Shown here piece by piece: positions 52,750 to 62,040 of a DNA stretch of 64,000 nucleotides (position 1 is its first letter; every line of letters begins with the position of its first letter). Where the stretch lies: positions 6,386,001-6,450,000 of the forward strand of contig NZ_CP121261.1 of the NCBI RefSeq assembly GCF_029637605.1. Direction: 5' to 3'. The stretch is from Achromobacter spanius. Lineage in GTDB: Bacteria > Pseudomonadota > Gammaproteobacteria > Burkholderiales > Burkholderiaceae_B. Below the pieces are notes generated by a model that ran no database searches, was not told the DNA's origin, and saw nothing but the letters and a program-made list of their open reading frames with translations. The position numbers and the translations under genes are program-made.

Positions 52750-54207
52750 ATGATGCGTCCTACAATTCCGGCTTTGGAGATGCCTCTTTTGAATGACATT
52801 CTGCTTTGGGTAGCCGCGGGTGCCGCGGTACTGGCGTGTTTGGCGGCCATGCTGGCCTGCTTGCGTCCCGCTGCGAAGGATGCACGGCTGGACGCGCTGC
52901 TGGAAGGCCTGGAACGCACCGAGCGTGCCTTGCGCGCCGATATCGCTGAAGGGCAACGCGGCCTGCGCAGCGAATTTTCAGAGTCCACCCGCGCGCTGCG
53001 GGTAGAGCTGGCGCAATCGCATGGCGACTTGCGCACCGGCCTGGCGCGCGATGCCCAGGCCGCCCGCGCCGAATCGGCCGAGTCGCTGGCCCGCTTCGCC
53101 GCCGGCTTTGGCGAACAATTGCAGGGCCTGATCCAGATCAACGAGCGCCGCCTGATGGAAGTGCGCGCCACCGTGGACCAGCGGCTGCAATCGTTGCAGG
53201 CGGATAACAGCGCCAAGCTCGATGAGATGCGCCGCACCGTCGATGAGAAGCTGCATGCCACGCTGGAACAGCGCCTGGGCGAGTCGTTCAAGCTGGTGTC
53301 GGACCGATTGGAGGCCGTGCACAAAGGCCTGGGCGAGATGCAGGCGCTAGCGGCGGGCGTGGGCGACCTGAAGCGCGTGTTGACCAACGTGAAGTCGCGC
53401 GGCACCTGGGGCGAGGTGCAACTGGCCCGACTGATTGAAGACAACATGACGCCCGACCAGTACGCCAGCAACATCAAGCCGGTGCCGGGCAGCGATGCGG
53501 TGGTTGAGTTCGCCATCCGCTTGCCCGGGCGGGGAGACGGCGGCGCGCCCGTGTGGCTGCCGATCGATGCCAAATTTCCCAAGGAAGAATACGAACGGCT
53601 GATGGACGCCCAGGACGCCGCCGACGTGGACGGCGTGAAAACCGCCGGCGCCGCGCTGGGCCGCGCGGTGGAATTGCAGGCGCGGCTGATCGCCAGCAAA
53701 TACGTGTCGCCGCCGCACACAACCGACTTCGCCATCATGTTCCTGCCCACCGAAAGCCTGTATGCCGAAGTGCTGCGGCGCCCGGGCTTGCTGGACAAGC
53801 TGCACGACCTGCGCATCAACGTGGCCGGCCCCAGCAACCTGGCCGCCTTGCTGAACAGCTTGCAGATGGGCTTTCGCACCTTGGCGATCGAGCAGCGTTC
53901 ATCGGAAGTGTGGCAGGTGCTGCGGGCCGTCAAAACCGAGTTCGGCAAATTCGGCGACGCGCTGGCCAGCGTCAAGAAGTCGCTGGACACGGCCAGTAAC
54001 AAGATCGGTCAGACCGAGGTCCGCACCCGCGCGATGCTGAAAAACCTGAAGAACGTGGAAGCCTTGCCCGACGCGGAAGCCTTAAGGCTATTGGGCGATG
54101 CCGACGCGGCGGGCGATGCGGATGAGGCCAACGGCGCTGACGATGACGCCGCCGTCATGCAAGCCCCGGCTACGCCACCCAACACGGCGTCTTCCGGCTC
54201 GGCCTGA
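52750..54207 (+). CDS. rmuC: RmuC-family DNA recombination protein
   Basis: The protein has about 485 residues: an N-terminal membrane anchor (LLNDILLWVAAGAAVLACLA), a long coiled coil (about 50-190) and the RmuC nuclease-like domain with VKSRGTWGEVQLARLIEDNM and WLPIDAKFPKEEYERLMDAQ. It limits recombination at inverted repeats. ATGs at 52726, 52753 and 52780 are other possible starts; none has a convincing ribosome site. The C-terminus is an Ala/Asp-rich tail that runs into a 15-bp tandem repeat, which supplies its stop codon. Confidence 0.88.
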   Translation: MMRPTIPALEMPLLNDILLWVAAGAAVLACLAAMLACLRPAAKDARLDALLEGLERTERALRADIAEGQRGLRSEFSESTRALRVELAQSHGDLRTGLARDAQAARAESAESLARFAAGFGEQLQGLIQINERRLMEVRATVDQRLQSLQADNSAKLDEMRRTVDEKLHATLEQRLGESFKLVSDRLEAVHKGLGEMQALAAGVGDLKRVLTNVKSRGTWGEVQLARLIEDNMTPDQYASNIKPVPGSDAVVEFAIRLPGRGDGGAPVWLPIDAKFPKEEYERLMDAQDAADVDGVKTAGAALGRAVELQARLIASKYVSPPHTTDFAIMFLPTESLYAEVLRRPGLLDKLHDLRINVAGPSNLAALLNSLQMGFRTLAIEQRSSEVWQVLRAVKTEFGKFGDALASVKKSLDTASNKIGQTEVRTRAMLKNLKNVEALPDAEALRLLGDADAAGDADEANGADDDAAVMQAPATPPNTASSGSA

Positions 54208-54345
54208 CCCGGCTCGGCCTGACCTGGCTCGGCCTGACTTGGCTCGGCCTGACCTGGCTCGGTCTGACGCGGCTCGGTCTGACGCGGCTCGGCCTGACGC
54301 GGCTCGGCCTGACGCGGCTCGGCCTGACGCGGCTCGGCCTGATTG
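54196..54345 (+). repeat. Ten-copy 15-bp tandem repeat at the rmuC 3' end
   Basis: Ten contiguous units of GGCTCGGCCTGACGC with small changes (CGC, CCT, CTT, CCC at the end and CGGTCTG in two units). The first unit contains the rmuC stop (TGA at 54205-54207), and every later unit repeats that in-frame TGA. Confidence 0.95.
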
Positions 54346-54460
54346 CCGCCAGGCCGGCATGACGCGCGGCTAACGCGCCGCGCCGGCTTGTTGCCCGCGC
54401 GGACTGTCGATATCCTGGCATGTGCGGCATTTCGCCGTCGAACCCTGGAGCATCGCAAGC

Positions 54461-55987
54461 ATGAGCACCGCTGACCGCCATGATTCCTCACCCCTCGACG
54501 CGACGGCGCTGGGCGCCGATATCGCCCAGGGCGTTACCACCGCGCTTGCCGCGATGCAGCAGGCGGTGGACCGGGTGGCGGCGCGCAATCCCGCCATCAA
54601 CGCGGCCTGCGGCATTGAAGCCGACGCCGGGCTGCGCCTGGCCCAGGCGCTGGACGACGAGCTGGCTGGGCTGACGCCCGAACAGCGGCTGGCGCAACTG
54701 GACACTCGGCCCTTCCTGGGTGTGCCCACCTTGCTGAAAGACCTGGGCACGGCGGCCCTGGGCTTGCCCAGCGCCATGGGGTCGGTGCTGTATGGGCATG
54801 TCGAATGGGACGTGGATGCCGAAATCGTCAAACGCTATCGCCGCGCCGGACTGATTCCGTTCGGCCGCACCACCAGCGCCGAACTCGGCCTGAGCCCCAC
54901 CACCGAATCGCCCGCCTATGGCCCGCCTACTCAGAACCCCTGGAAGGCCGGCCACAGCGCGGGCGGGTCCAGCGGCGGCGCGGGCGCCGCCTTGGCCAGC
55001 GGTATGGTGCGCATCGCGCACGGCAGCGACGGCGGCGGGTCCATCCGCATCCCGTCCTCGTGCTGCGGGGTGCTGGGCCTGAAGCCGTCGCGCGGGCTGA
55101 TGCCGCTGGGCCCCTTGAAGGGCGAAGGGTGGGGCGGTCTGGCCACCGAACACATGATGACCCTGTCGGTGCGCGACTGCGCCGCGTCACTGGACATCAG
55201 CGCGGGGGCGGACGTGGGCGCGCCCTACGCGGCCCCGGCGCAACCCGAGTCGTACCGGGCGGTGGTGGCGCGTGTCGCCGCCGACCCGCATGGCGCGCCG
55301 CGACGCCGCATCGCCTTCATCAACACCACCTATGAAGGCGGGGCGATCCACCCCGAAGTCGCCGCCACTGTTGACGAGGCGGCGCGCCTTTTCGCATCGC
55401 TCGGCCATGAACTGGTGCCGGCCTTGCCACCCGTGGGGTCCGAGGAAGTGCTGTCGCCCATGCTGCCGCTGATCGCCAGCGCCGCCGCCAATGCCATCGA
55501 CAGCTTTGTCGCGGCGCGGGGCCGTCGCCTGGCCGCCGACGAGCTGCAACCCACCACGCTGGGCGCGCGCGAATATGCGCGGGCGATATCCGGTGCGCAA
55601 TACGTGGCCTGCGTGGACACCTGCCACGAAATCACCCGGCGCATCGGCCGCTTCCTGCACCGCGACGGCGCCCACGGCCATGATCTTTTCCTGAGTCCCG
55701 TCCTGGCGCAACCGCCCGCGCCCCTGGGCCGTTACGCCATGGACAACGCCGATTACCTGGCCTACCGTCTGGGCAAGAAGGGCGTGATCGGCTATTCGCC
55801 CTTTGCGCCGCTGGCCAACCTGACCGGCATGCCGGCTATCTCCATCCCGTTCGGCATGTCGTCCGATGGGCTGCCGATCGGCATCCAGGTCATGGGGCCC
55901 TTGGGCAGTGAAGCGCTGCTGCTGGAACTGGCGGCGCAGGTCGAGGCCTTGCGGCCCTGGGCGTTGGTGGCGCCCATGGCCAGATAG
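54461..55987 (+). CDS. Amidase-signature family protein
   Basis: The protein has 508 residues with the Ser-cisSer-Lys triad of the amidase signature: lysine in VPTLLKDLGT, serine stretch in GGSSGGAGAALASGM and glycine/serine in HGSDGGGSIRIPSSCCG. The C-terminus contains NLTGMPAISIPFGMSSDGLP. It hydrolyses an amide; the substrate (aryl or acyl amide, or 6-aminohexanoate-like) is unknown. The ATG (STADRH) was chosen; the frame is open upstream. Confidence 0.9.
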   Translation: MSTADRHDSSPLDATALGADIAQGVTTALAAMQQAVDRVAARNPAINAACGIEADAGLRLAQALDDELAGLTPEQRLAQLDTRPFLGVPTLLKDLGTAALGLPSAMGSVLYGHVEWDVDAEIVKRYRRAGLIPFGRTTSAELGLSPTTESPAYGPPTQNPWKAGHSAGGSSGGAGAALASGMVRIAHGSDGGGSIRIPSSCCGVLGLKPSRGLMPLGPLKGEGWGGLATEHMMTLSVRDCAASLDISAGADVGAPYAAPAQPESYRAVVARVAADPHGAPRRRIAFINTTYEGGAIHPEVAATVDEAARLFASLGHELVPALPPVGSEEVLSPMLPLIASAAANAIDSFVAARGRRLAADELQPTTLGAREYARAISGAQYVACVDTCHEITRRIGRFLHRDGAHGHDLFLSPVLAQPPAPLGRYAMDNADYLAYRLGKKGVIGYSPFAPLANLTGMPAISIPFGMSSDGLPIGIQVMGPLGSEALLLELAAQVEALRPWALVAPMAR

Positions 55988-55990
55988 CCG

Positions 55991-56050
55991 GCGTTACCGC
56001 AGCGAGCTTTACCGCGGCGGGCGTTACCGAGAGCGGGCTTTACCAGGAGC
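55991..56050 (+). repeat. Degenerate 15-bp tandem repeat
   Basis: Four units of the form GCGTTACCGCAGCGA / GCTTTACCGCGGCGG fill the gap after the amidase stop codon and end at the ribosome site of the next gene. Confidence 0.75.
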
Positions 56051-56054
56051 AGCC

Positions 56055-57731
56055 ATGTCGTCGTTTGCCACGCACACCGTGCAGAACCAGGTGCCTCCGC
56101 TGGAAGACTATTCGCTGTACGACACCGACCCCGCCTTGCGCGAGGCGGTGCGGCGCGAGGGCGCGCAGGCCTGGGAAGGCGACCTGGCCGCGCACGGCGC
56201 CTGGCTGGGCCGCGCGCAGACGCTCGCCGCCGGCGCCGAAGCCAACCGCTGTCCGCCCCGGTTGATGAGCTATGACCGCTCGGGGCACCGCATCGACCAC
56301 GTGGAATTCCACCCGGCCTGGAACTTGCTGATGACCGGCATCATGGCGCGCGGACTGCATAGCCGCGCCTGGGCGCAAGCGGTGCCTGGCGCGCAGGTAG
56401 CCAGGGCGGCAGCCTATTTGATGCAAGGGCAGGTCGAGGCCGGCACGCTGTGCCCCACCACGATGACGTTTGCCGCCGTGCCGCTGTTGCAGCGCGAACC
56501 GTCCGGCGCCGTGGACTTCGCCGGGCAATGGCTGCCCGCCCTGTATTCGCGCGAATTCGATGGTGCCGATGCACCCCTGGCCGCCAAGCGCAGCGCGCTG
56601 GTGGGCATGGGGCTGACCGAAAAGCAGGGTGGCTCCGACCTGCGCGCCGTCAACACCCGCGCCGTGCCCTTGGGCGCGGCGGGCCGCGGCAATGCCTATC
56701 AATTGGTGGGACACAAGTGGTTCTTTTCGGTGCCGCAGGCGGACGCGCATCTGGTGTTGGCGCATACGGACGAGGGGCTTAGCTGCTTGTTTGTGCCGCG
56801 CTGGATTCCCGATGGCCCACGCAACGCCATTCGCGTGCGCCGCTTGAAAGACAAGCTGGGCAACCGCAGCAACGCCAGCGCCGAAGTCGAATTCGAGGAT
56901 GCCTGGGGCGTGATGGTGGGCGAACCGGGGCGCGGGCTGGCCGTGCTGCTGGAAATGGCGGCCACCACGCGGCTGGACTGCGTGCTGGGCAGCGCCGCGC
57001 TGCTGCGCCAGGCGCTGGTGCAGTCCCTGCATCACGCGCAGCATCGCCACGCCTTCGGCAAGCCGCTGATCGCGCAGCCGCTGATGCGCAATGTGCTGGC
57101 CGACCTGGCGCTGGAAAGCGAGGCGGCAATGGTGCTGGCGCTGCGGCTGGCGCGCGCGGTTGACGCGTGTGCGGCTACCCGCGCCGATGCCCAGGCCCGC
57201 GCGCTGGTGCGCGTGGGCACGCCCGCCGCCAAGCTCTGGATTTGCAAACGCGCCATCCATGCCGTTGCGGAGTGCATGGAGGTCTGGGGCGGCAACGGCT
57301 ATGTGGAAGAAGGGCCGATGCCGCGCCTCTACCGGGAAACACCGGTCAACTCCATCTGGGAAGGGTCGGGCAACGTGATGGCGCTGGACGTGCTGCGCGC
57401 CTTGCAACGCGAACCCGACGCCTTGCCCGCGCTGGAACAGGAATTCGCGCACGCGGCGGGCCAGTATCAGGCGTTCGACGCGGCGCTGGCGGCTTGGCGC
57501 GCGTTGCTGGCCGATACCGCCCAAGCCGAGTTCCAGGCGCGCCGCATCGCCTGCGGCCTGGCGCGGCTATGGCAGGGCGCCTTGCTGATCCAGCATGCGC
57601 CTGCCGCCGTGGCGCAAGCCTTTGTGGCCAGCCGCCTGCATGCCGATGGCGGCGTTTTCGGCGAGCTGGCGGCAGGCACGGATGCCGGGGCGATCCTGGC
57701 GCGTGCCTGGCCGCCTGCCGCCGCATGCTAA
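56055..57731 (+). CDS. AidB-like acyl-CoA dehydrogenase family protein
   Basis: The protein has 558 residues, the AidB length, longer than ordinary acyl-CoA dehydrogenases. Motifs: MTFAAVPLLQ, MGLTEKQGGSDLRAV, LVGHKWFFSVPQADAHLVLA, and MEVWGGNGYVEEGPMPRLYR, which supplies the FAD contacts and a conserved arginine. AidB-type proteins bind FAD and DNA and are induced by alkylation. A 3-methyladenine glycosylase lies 4 kb away, but the two are not in one operon. AGGAG precedes the ATG. An acyl-CoA dehydrogenase role cannot be ruled out. Confidence 0.82.
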   Translation: MSSFATHTVQNQVPPLEDYSLYDTDPALREAVRREGAQAWEGDLAAHGAWLGRAQTLAAGAEANRCPPRLMSYDRSGHRIDHVEFHPAWNLLMTGIMARGLHSRAWAQAVPGAQVARAAAYLMQGQVEAGTLCPTTMTFAAVPLLQREPSGAVDFAGQWLPALYSREFDGADAPLAAKRSALVGMGLTEKQGGSDLRAVNTRAVPLGAAGRGNAYQLVGHKWFFSVPQADAHLVLAHTDEGLSCLFVPRWIPDGPRNAIRVRRLKDKLGNRSNASAEVEFEDAWGVMVGEPGRGLAVLLEMAATTRLDCVLGSAALLRQALVQSLHHAQHRHAFGKPLIAQPLMRNVLADLALESEAAMVLALRLARAVDACAATRADAQARALVRVGTPAAKLWICKRAIHAVAECMEVWGGNGYVEEGPMPRLYRETPVNSIWEGSGNVMALDVLRALQREPDALPALEQEFAHAAGQYQAFDAALAAWRALLADTAQAEFQARRIACGLARLWQGALLIQHAPAAVAQAFVASRLHADGGVFGELAAGTDAGAILARAWPPAAAC

Positions 57732-57770
57732 ATTTCCCGGCTTGACCAACCTTTCCGCATTCTTCCCGCC

Positions 57771-58451
57771 ATGCTCTCCCAGCAAGAACTCAAGCAACAA
57801 GCCGCCGACGCCGCCCTGGAATTCGTTGAACAGGTCGCCGGCCCGGACGTCATCATCGGGGTAGGCACGGGTTCCACGGCCGATCTGTTCATCGACGGCC
57901 TGGCGCGTTTCAAGGGCCGCATCGGCGGCACCGTCGCCAGTTCGGAGCGCAGCGCGGCCCGCTTGGCCGGCCACGGCCTGAAGGTGCTGGACCTGAACGA
58001 CGTGTCGACCATGCCGATCTACGTGGACGGCGCCGACGAGATCGACGCCAACCTGTCCATGATCAAGGGCGGCGGCGGCGCGTTGACGCGCGAGAAAATC
58101 GTGGCGTCGGTGGCCGAACGCTTTATCTGCATCGCCGACGAATCCAAGCTGGTTCAGACGCTGGGCAAGTTCCCGCTGCCGCTGGAAGTGATTCCGATGG
58201 CGCGCGAATCGGTGGCCCGCGCCCTGGTGGCGCTGGGCGGCCAGCCGCGTCTGCGCGAGGGCTTCATTACCGACAACGGCAACATCATCCTGGATGTGTC
58301 GGGCCTGGCGATCTCGGACGCGCGCGCGTTCGAAGCGCTGGTCAACAACCTGCCCGGCGTGGTCACTTGCGGTTTGTTCGCGCTGGCCGGCGCCGATGTG
58401 GCGCTGCTGGCCACGCAAAACGGCATCCGTCGGCTGGACCGCGCGGCGTAA
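57771..58451 (+). CDS. rpiA: Ribose-5-phosphate isomerase A
   Basis: The protein has 226 residues with all family signatures: [21 protein letters not shown] and [16 protein letters not shown] (catalytic region), and [15 protein letters not shown]. It interconverts ribulose- and ribose-5-phosphate in the pentose phosphate pathway. The ATG lies 39 bases after the preceding stop. It has no operon partner in view on its 3' side. Confidence 0.96.
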   Translation: MLSQQELKQQAADAALEFVEQVAGPDVIIGVGTGSTADLFIDGLARFKGRIGGTVASSERSAARLAGHGLKVLDLNDVSTMPIYVDGADEIDANLSMIKGGGGALTREKIVASVAERFICIADESKLVQTLGKFPLPLEVIPMARESVARALVALGGQPRLREGFITDNGNIILDVSGLAISDARAFEALVNNLPGVVTCGLFALAGADVALLATQNGIRRLDRAA

Positions 58452-58579
58452 GCGGCCAGCGTCGCGCGGCCCGGGTGTGGCCTGAGTGGGCCCGGGCGTC
58501 GCCTGAATGTTGTCCGCGTGTTGCTTGTTTGTTGCGCCATCGTCCCGCCTTGCCCGCGGCGGGGCGTCGATTCATAATC

Positions 58580-58597
58580 CTGTCACACTTGGGTCAT
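58580..58597 (+). promoter_or_regulatory. Pho-box-like site before phoU
   Basis: CTGTCAC and GGGTCAT are direct half-sites separated by 4 bases, giving the 11-base period of PhoB boxes. It lies 83 bases before the phoU start codon. Confidence 0.5.
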
Positions 58598-58679
58598 AAC
58601 CTTGCCGGTTGTGCAGGCCCATCTTGTAATTCTCTTCTTTCGGGGCAATGCAATGAGACCAACCACGCAGGGAGCCCGG

Positions 58680-59402
58680 ATGACGGAGCATACAAACAAG
58701 CAGTTCGACGCCGACCTGGAAAGCGTCCGTTCGCAATTCTTGCAAATGGGCGGCTTGGTGGAAGCCATGATCCAGGAAGCGATCGACGCGCTGGCCACGG
58801 GTGACTTGTCGCTGGTGGAGAAAGTCCGCGAGCGGGAAAAGGAAGTCAACCGCCACGAAGTCGAAATCGACGAAAGCATCAGCCGCATCCTGGCCCGTCA
58901 CCAGCCCACCGCCATCGACTTGCGCATGCTGATGGCCGTGTCGAAGATGCTGACCGACATGGAGCGTTCCGGCGACGAGGCCGAGAAGGTCGCCACCGTT
59001 GCGCGCCGCATCCATGAAGCCGAAATGCGCCACATCCCGGTGATCGAACTGCGCCACATGGCCGCCAACGTGCGCACCATGTTGCACCAGGCGCTGGACG
59101 CCTTCGCCCGCCTTGACCCCATTCAGGCCGCCGCCGTGGTGCGCAGCGACAAGGAAGTGGACAAGGAATGGAAGGGCGCGCTGCGCCACCTGATCACCTA
59201 CATGATCGAAGACCCGCGCACCATTTCGCGCGCCATCGACATGATCTTCATCGCACGCGCGTTGGAACGCATTGGCGACCATGCCAAGAACATGTCCGAA
59301 CGTGTCATCTACATGGTCAAGGGCGCCGACGTGCGCCACACCGGCGTGAAGAACACCGAGCGCCTGGCGCGCGGCGAGGAAGAGTCGGAAGACGACGCCT
59401 GA
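58680..59402 (+). CDS. phoU: Phosphate transport regulator PhoU
   Basis: The protein has 240 residues of two three-helix bundles. Both metal-binding motifs are visible: MERSGDEAEKVATVARR (near residue 100) and LERIGDHAKNMSERVIYMV (near residue 205). PhoU represses the PhoR-PhoB response and modulates Pst uptake. GGGAG lies 5 bases before the ATG; a longer frame upstream is rejected. pst genes are not in the window; a Pho-box-like repeat upstream suggests autoregulation. Confidence 0.93.
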   Translation: MTEHTNKQFDADLESVRSQFLQMGGLVEAMIQEAIDALATGDLSLVEKVREREKEVNRHEVEIDESISRILARHQPTAIDLRMLMAVSKMLTDMERSGDEAEKVATVARRIHEAEMRHIPVIELRHMAANVRTMLHQALDAFARLDPIQAAAVVRSDKEVDKEWKGALRHLITYMIEDPRTISRAIDMIFIARALERIGDHAKNMSERVIYMVKGADVRHTGVKNTERLARGEEESEDDA

Positions 59403-59464
59403 TTACGCCAGGTTTTTTGGCCGACGGGCCGACGCGCCAATAAGCCAATAAGCCAGCAGGTCAA

Positions 59465-59502
59465 CAAAAAGCCCCGACACGGTTGCCGCGTCGGGGCTTT
59501 TG
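59465..59502. terminator. Bidirectional terminator after phoU
   Basis: AAAAGCCCCGACACG and CGCGTCGGGGCTTTT form a long stem with a short loop and T runs on both strands, between phoU and a convergent phospholipase-like gene. Confidence 0.9.
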
Positions 59503-59513
59503 CACGGGCGGCA

Positions 59514-61463
59514 CTACAGCGGCAGCACCGCGCCTTGGCAAAGCCTTGGATCCGGCACGCCTGGTTTGCCGGCATCAATGCGCCCGGCAAGCCGGCGGCC
59601 GAAGGCCGGCATGCCAGGGGCGCTGACTTCCAGGTCGTACCAGCCTTCGCAACCGATGTATTTCAGCTCCATTGCGCCGCCAGCGGGCACGTGCGCCATG
59701 GCGCGCCAGTTGTCGCCCATGCGGGATTCCAGCTTCACCGGCTGCGGCGCGTCGCTGTGGTTGATGAGCCGCACGCGCAGCCCCGACGTTACCGGAACCA
59801 ACTGCGCTTCCAGCGTGCCACCGTCCTGGGAATCGCCCCGGAAGTGTCGGTGAAAGCCATCCGGACCCAGCAGCCACAGGTCGTAGGCGCCGCCCTGGCT
59901 CAGCCGCCAACCATCGTCCAGTCGCGCGCCGGCGCCGATCGTGTAGCGCCGGGGCGCGCGCGCCAGGTCATGGCGGTCGTACACATGCAGCACGGCGGCG
60001 GCGCTGCCCGGGTTGCGCAGCGTCAGCCGGTAGTGTTCGCCGTCGGCCGTCATGCGGCCCACGGCTTCCAGCGCATAGGGCAGCGCGCAGGCGTGACGGT
60101 TGCTGTCGGGATGGTGCGGGCCGCGATCACCGCTGAAATCAAAGGCCGAGGTCAGGTCGCCGCTGACCGCGCGCCGCCACGCGCTGATGTTCGGCTCAGA
60201 AACGCCGAAGCGGGCTTCCAGGAAGCGGATCACCGAGGTGTGGTCGAACACTTGTGAATTGACCCAGCCGCCACAGCTCCAGGGCGACACCACCAGCATC
60301 GGCACGCGCGGCCCTAATCCGAAACCGCGGCCATGCAGGTGGGTGGGGTCTTCCTGCGCAGTGCTGTGGCCAAGCCTGGCGTCGTGGTATTCGCCGTCCA
60401 GCTCAACGGTGGACAGCCCGCCCGAATGGCCATCGGCATGGCGCGCCGGCGGGGCGGGCGGAGGCACGTGGTCAAAGAAGCAGTCGTTCTCGTCATAGGT
60501 CACAAGAAAGACACAGCGGCTCCAGCATTCGGGATTGCTGGTCAGGATATCCAGCACGCGCTCGGTGTAGGCGCCGCCTTGGCGCGGCGACGAGACTTCG
60601 GGATGTTCCGAGTCGGCGGTGGGCGCGATGATCCACGACACCGCCGGCAACTCGCCCGCGGCGACGTCGCGCGCCAGATCATCCAGCGTATGGGTCGACA
60701 GGCCTCGGTCGCGCAAGGGGGCCGAGGCCGCGGCGCTGGCATGCGCCTGACGGTACTGACGAAAGCCGGCCAGCGGGTTGTCGTGAAAGTTGTCCGCCAT
60801 GTCCTGGTAGATGCGCCAGTCCACGCCCGCGTCTTGCAGGCGCTCGGGGTAGGTGGTCCAGGCATAGCCTTCGTTTGCCGCGCCGAGCCTGTCGAAATGG
60901 TTCACCAACGCCGGGCCGCCCGCCGCGCCGGTGGGATCGTTCGTGCCGGTCCACAGGAACAGGCGGTTTGGATTGGTGCCGGCGTGCAGCGAACAGTGAT
61001 AGGCGTCGCACACGGTGAACGCATTGGCCAAGGCGGCCTGGAAGGGCACGTCGGCGCAGGTGTAGGCGCCCAGCCCCAAGCGGCCTTTGGCGGGCAGCCA
61101 TTGGTCCATGCGGCCGTCGTTCCAGGCCCATTGCGCGTCGACCCATGTGTGCGGCGTGATGAAGCCGGCGGGTGTGTCGCTGGCGAGTTCTTGCTGTAGC
61201 GCATAGGGGCGGCATGGCGTGGTGCCGTCCGCTTGCGTGAGCACGTTGCCGGCCAGGGTGGGCACAAGATGCGGATCGGCAAAGCCGCGCACGCCGGACA
61301 TCGTGCCGAAATAGTGGTCGAAGGACCGGTTTTCCTGCATCAGGATGACCACGTGCTGTACGTCGTGGATCGTGCCCGTCTTGCGATCAGGCGGGATCGC
61401 CATGGCGCGCTGGATGGACGACGGCGGGTCGGCGGGGAGAGGCAAGCGCGATTCTTCTTTCAT
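59514..61463 (-). CDS. Phospholipase C/acid phosphatase-family protein, no signal peptide
   Basis: The protein has 649 residues of the phosphocholine phospholipase C family: IHDVQHVVILMQENRSFDHY near residue 33, TPHTWVDAQWAWNDG, and GLGPRVPMLVVSPWSCGG, with two DUF756-like beta domains at the C-terminus. The family normally starts with a twin-arginine signal; here the chosen ATG gives EESRLPLPADPP with no such signal, and the longer in-frame start passes through a hairpin region and also lacks one. The enzyme may be cytoplasmic or non-functional as a secreted enzyme. Confidence 0.85.
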   Translation of the reverse strand: MKEESRLPLPADPPSSIQRAMAIPPDRKTGTIHDVQHVVILMQENRSFDHYFGTMSGVRGFADPHLVPTLAGNVLTQADGTTPCRPYALQQELASDTPAGFITPHTWVDAQWAWNDGRMDQWLPAKGRLGLGAYTCADVPFQAALANAFTVCDAYHCSLHAGTNPNRLFLWTGTNDPTGAAGGPALVNHFDRLGAANEGYAWTTYPERLQDAGVDWRIYQDMADNFHDNPLAGFRQYRQAHASAAASAPLRDRGLSTHTLDDLARDVAAGELPAVSWIIAPTADSEHPEVSSPRQGGAYTERVLDILTSNPECWSRCVFLVTYDENDCFFDHVPPPAPPARHADGHSGGLSTVELDGEYHDARLGHSTAQEDPTHLHGRGFGLGPRVPMLVVSPWSCGGWVNSQVFDHTSVIRFLEARFGVSEPNISAWRRAVSGDLTSAFDFSGDRGPHHPDSNRHACALPYALEAVGRMTADGEHYRLTLRNPGSAAAVLHVYDRHDLARAPRRYTIGAGARLDDGWRLSQGGAYDLWLLGPDGFHRHFRGDSQDGGTLEAQLVPVTSGLRVRLINHSDAPQPVKLESRMGDNWRAMAHVPAGGAMELKYIGCEGWYDLEVSAPGMPAFGRRLAGRIDAGKPGVPDPRLCQGAVLPL

Positions 61464-61553
61464 GACAGCATTAATACGGCCTGCAAACTTCGATCTTAAG
61501 GGCAATGTCAGGTCGCGTGCCGCCGATGGCGCGGCGGTGCCACGTCGGTGCCA

Positions 61554-61588
61554 CGAAAAGCGAAGCCCCTCGCGCGCGAGGGGCTTCG
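61554..61588 (-). terminator. Terminator of yggX, perfect palindrome
   Basis: A perfect 28-bp palindrome (CGAAGCCCCTCGCG and its complement) is followed on the minus strand by CTTTTCG. It lies just past the 3' end of yggX and before the phospholipase-like gene. Confidence 0.7.
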
Positions 61589-61648
61589 TGATGGGGCCAT
61601 GGCCGGGAGCCTGGGGCAAGCGGGCGCAGCCGGTTGCCGGCTGCCGAA

Positions 61649-61921
61649 TCAGGCCGAAGGCGGAACGTAGCCGTGTGCTTCGACGGTGCCGTCTTCGAAC
61701 AGGAAACGCTCCATCTGTTCCTTCAGGTACTTGCGCGCGCGGGCATCGGCCAGGTTCAAGCGGTTTTCATTGACCAGGCGTGTCTGGATGGCTTTCCATT
61801 CTTCCCAGGCTTCCTTGGAAATGCTCTGCCAGATCTTGGTGCCGAGCTCGCCGGGGTAGGGGGGGAAGTCCAGCCCTTCGGCTTCACGCTTCAATTTCAC
61901 ACAGTTGACGATACGGGACAT
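61649..61921 (-). CDS. yggX: YggX, Fe(II) trafficking / oxidative damage protection protein
   Basis: The protein has 90 residues, full family length: [20 protein letters not shown], then [20 protein letters not shown] and [13 protein letters not shown]. It supports iron-sulfur enzymes under oxidative stress. The conserved cysteine is at residue 7. It is on the minus strand, 119 bases beyond the argA stop; the two may share a transcript. Confidence 0.95.
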   Translation of the reverse strand: MSRIVNCVKLKREAEGLDFPPYPGELGTKIWQSISKEAWEEWKAIQTRLVNENRLNLADARARKYLKEQMERFLFEDGTVEAHGYVPPSA

Positions 61922-62040
61922 GGTTCGCTGCCGAAAATAGGAATAACGGCGTATTTTAGCGGGCTTGGCGCGGCATCGGCGCCAAGCCCCTTCAGGCGCT
62001 GCGGTCAGGCATCGACGTCAGCCAGCGACACCGGGCTTCA

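Noticed and set aside
54196..54345. The tandem array considered as a CRISPR array.
   Set aside because: The units are contiguous 15-mers without spacers, and no cas genes are present.
61561..61588. The 28-bp palindrome considered as a plasmid-type or recombination site.
   Set aside because: It sits just past yggX and has a T run on the minus strand, so a terminator explains it.
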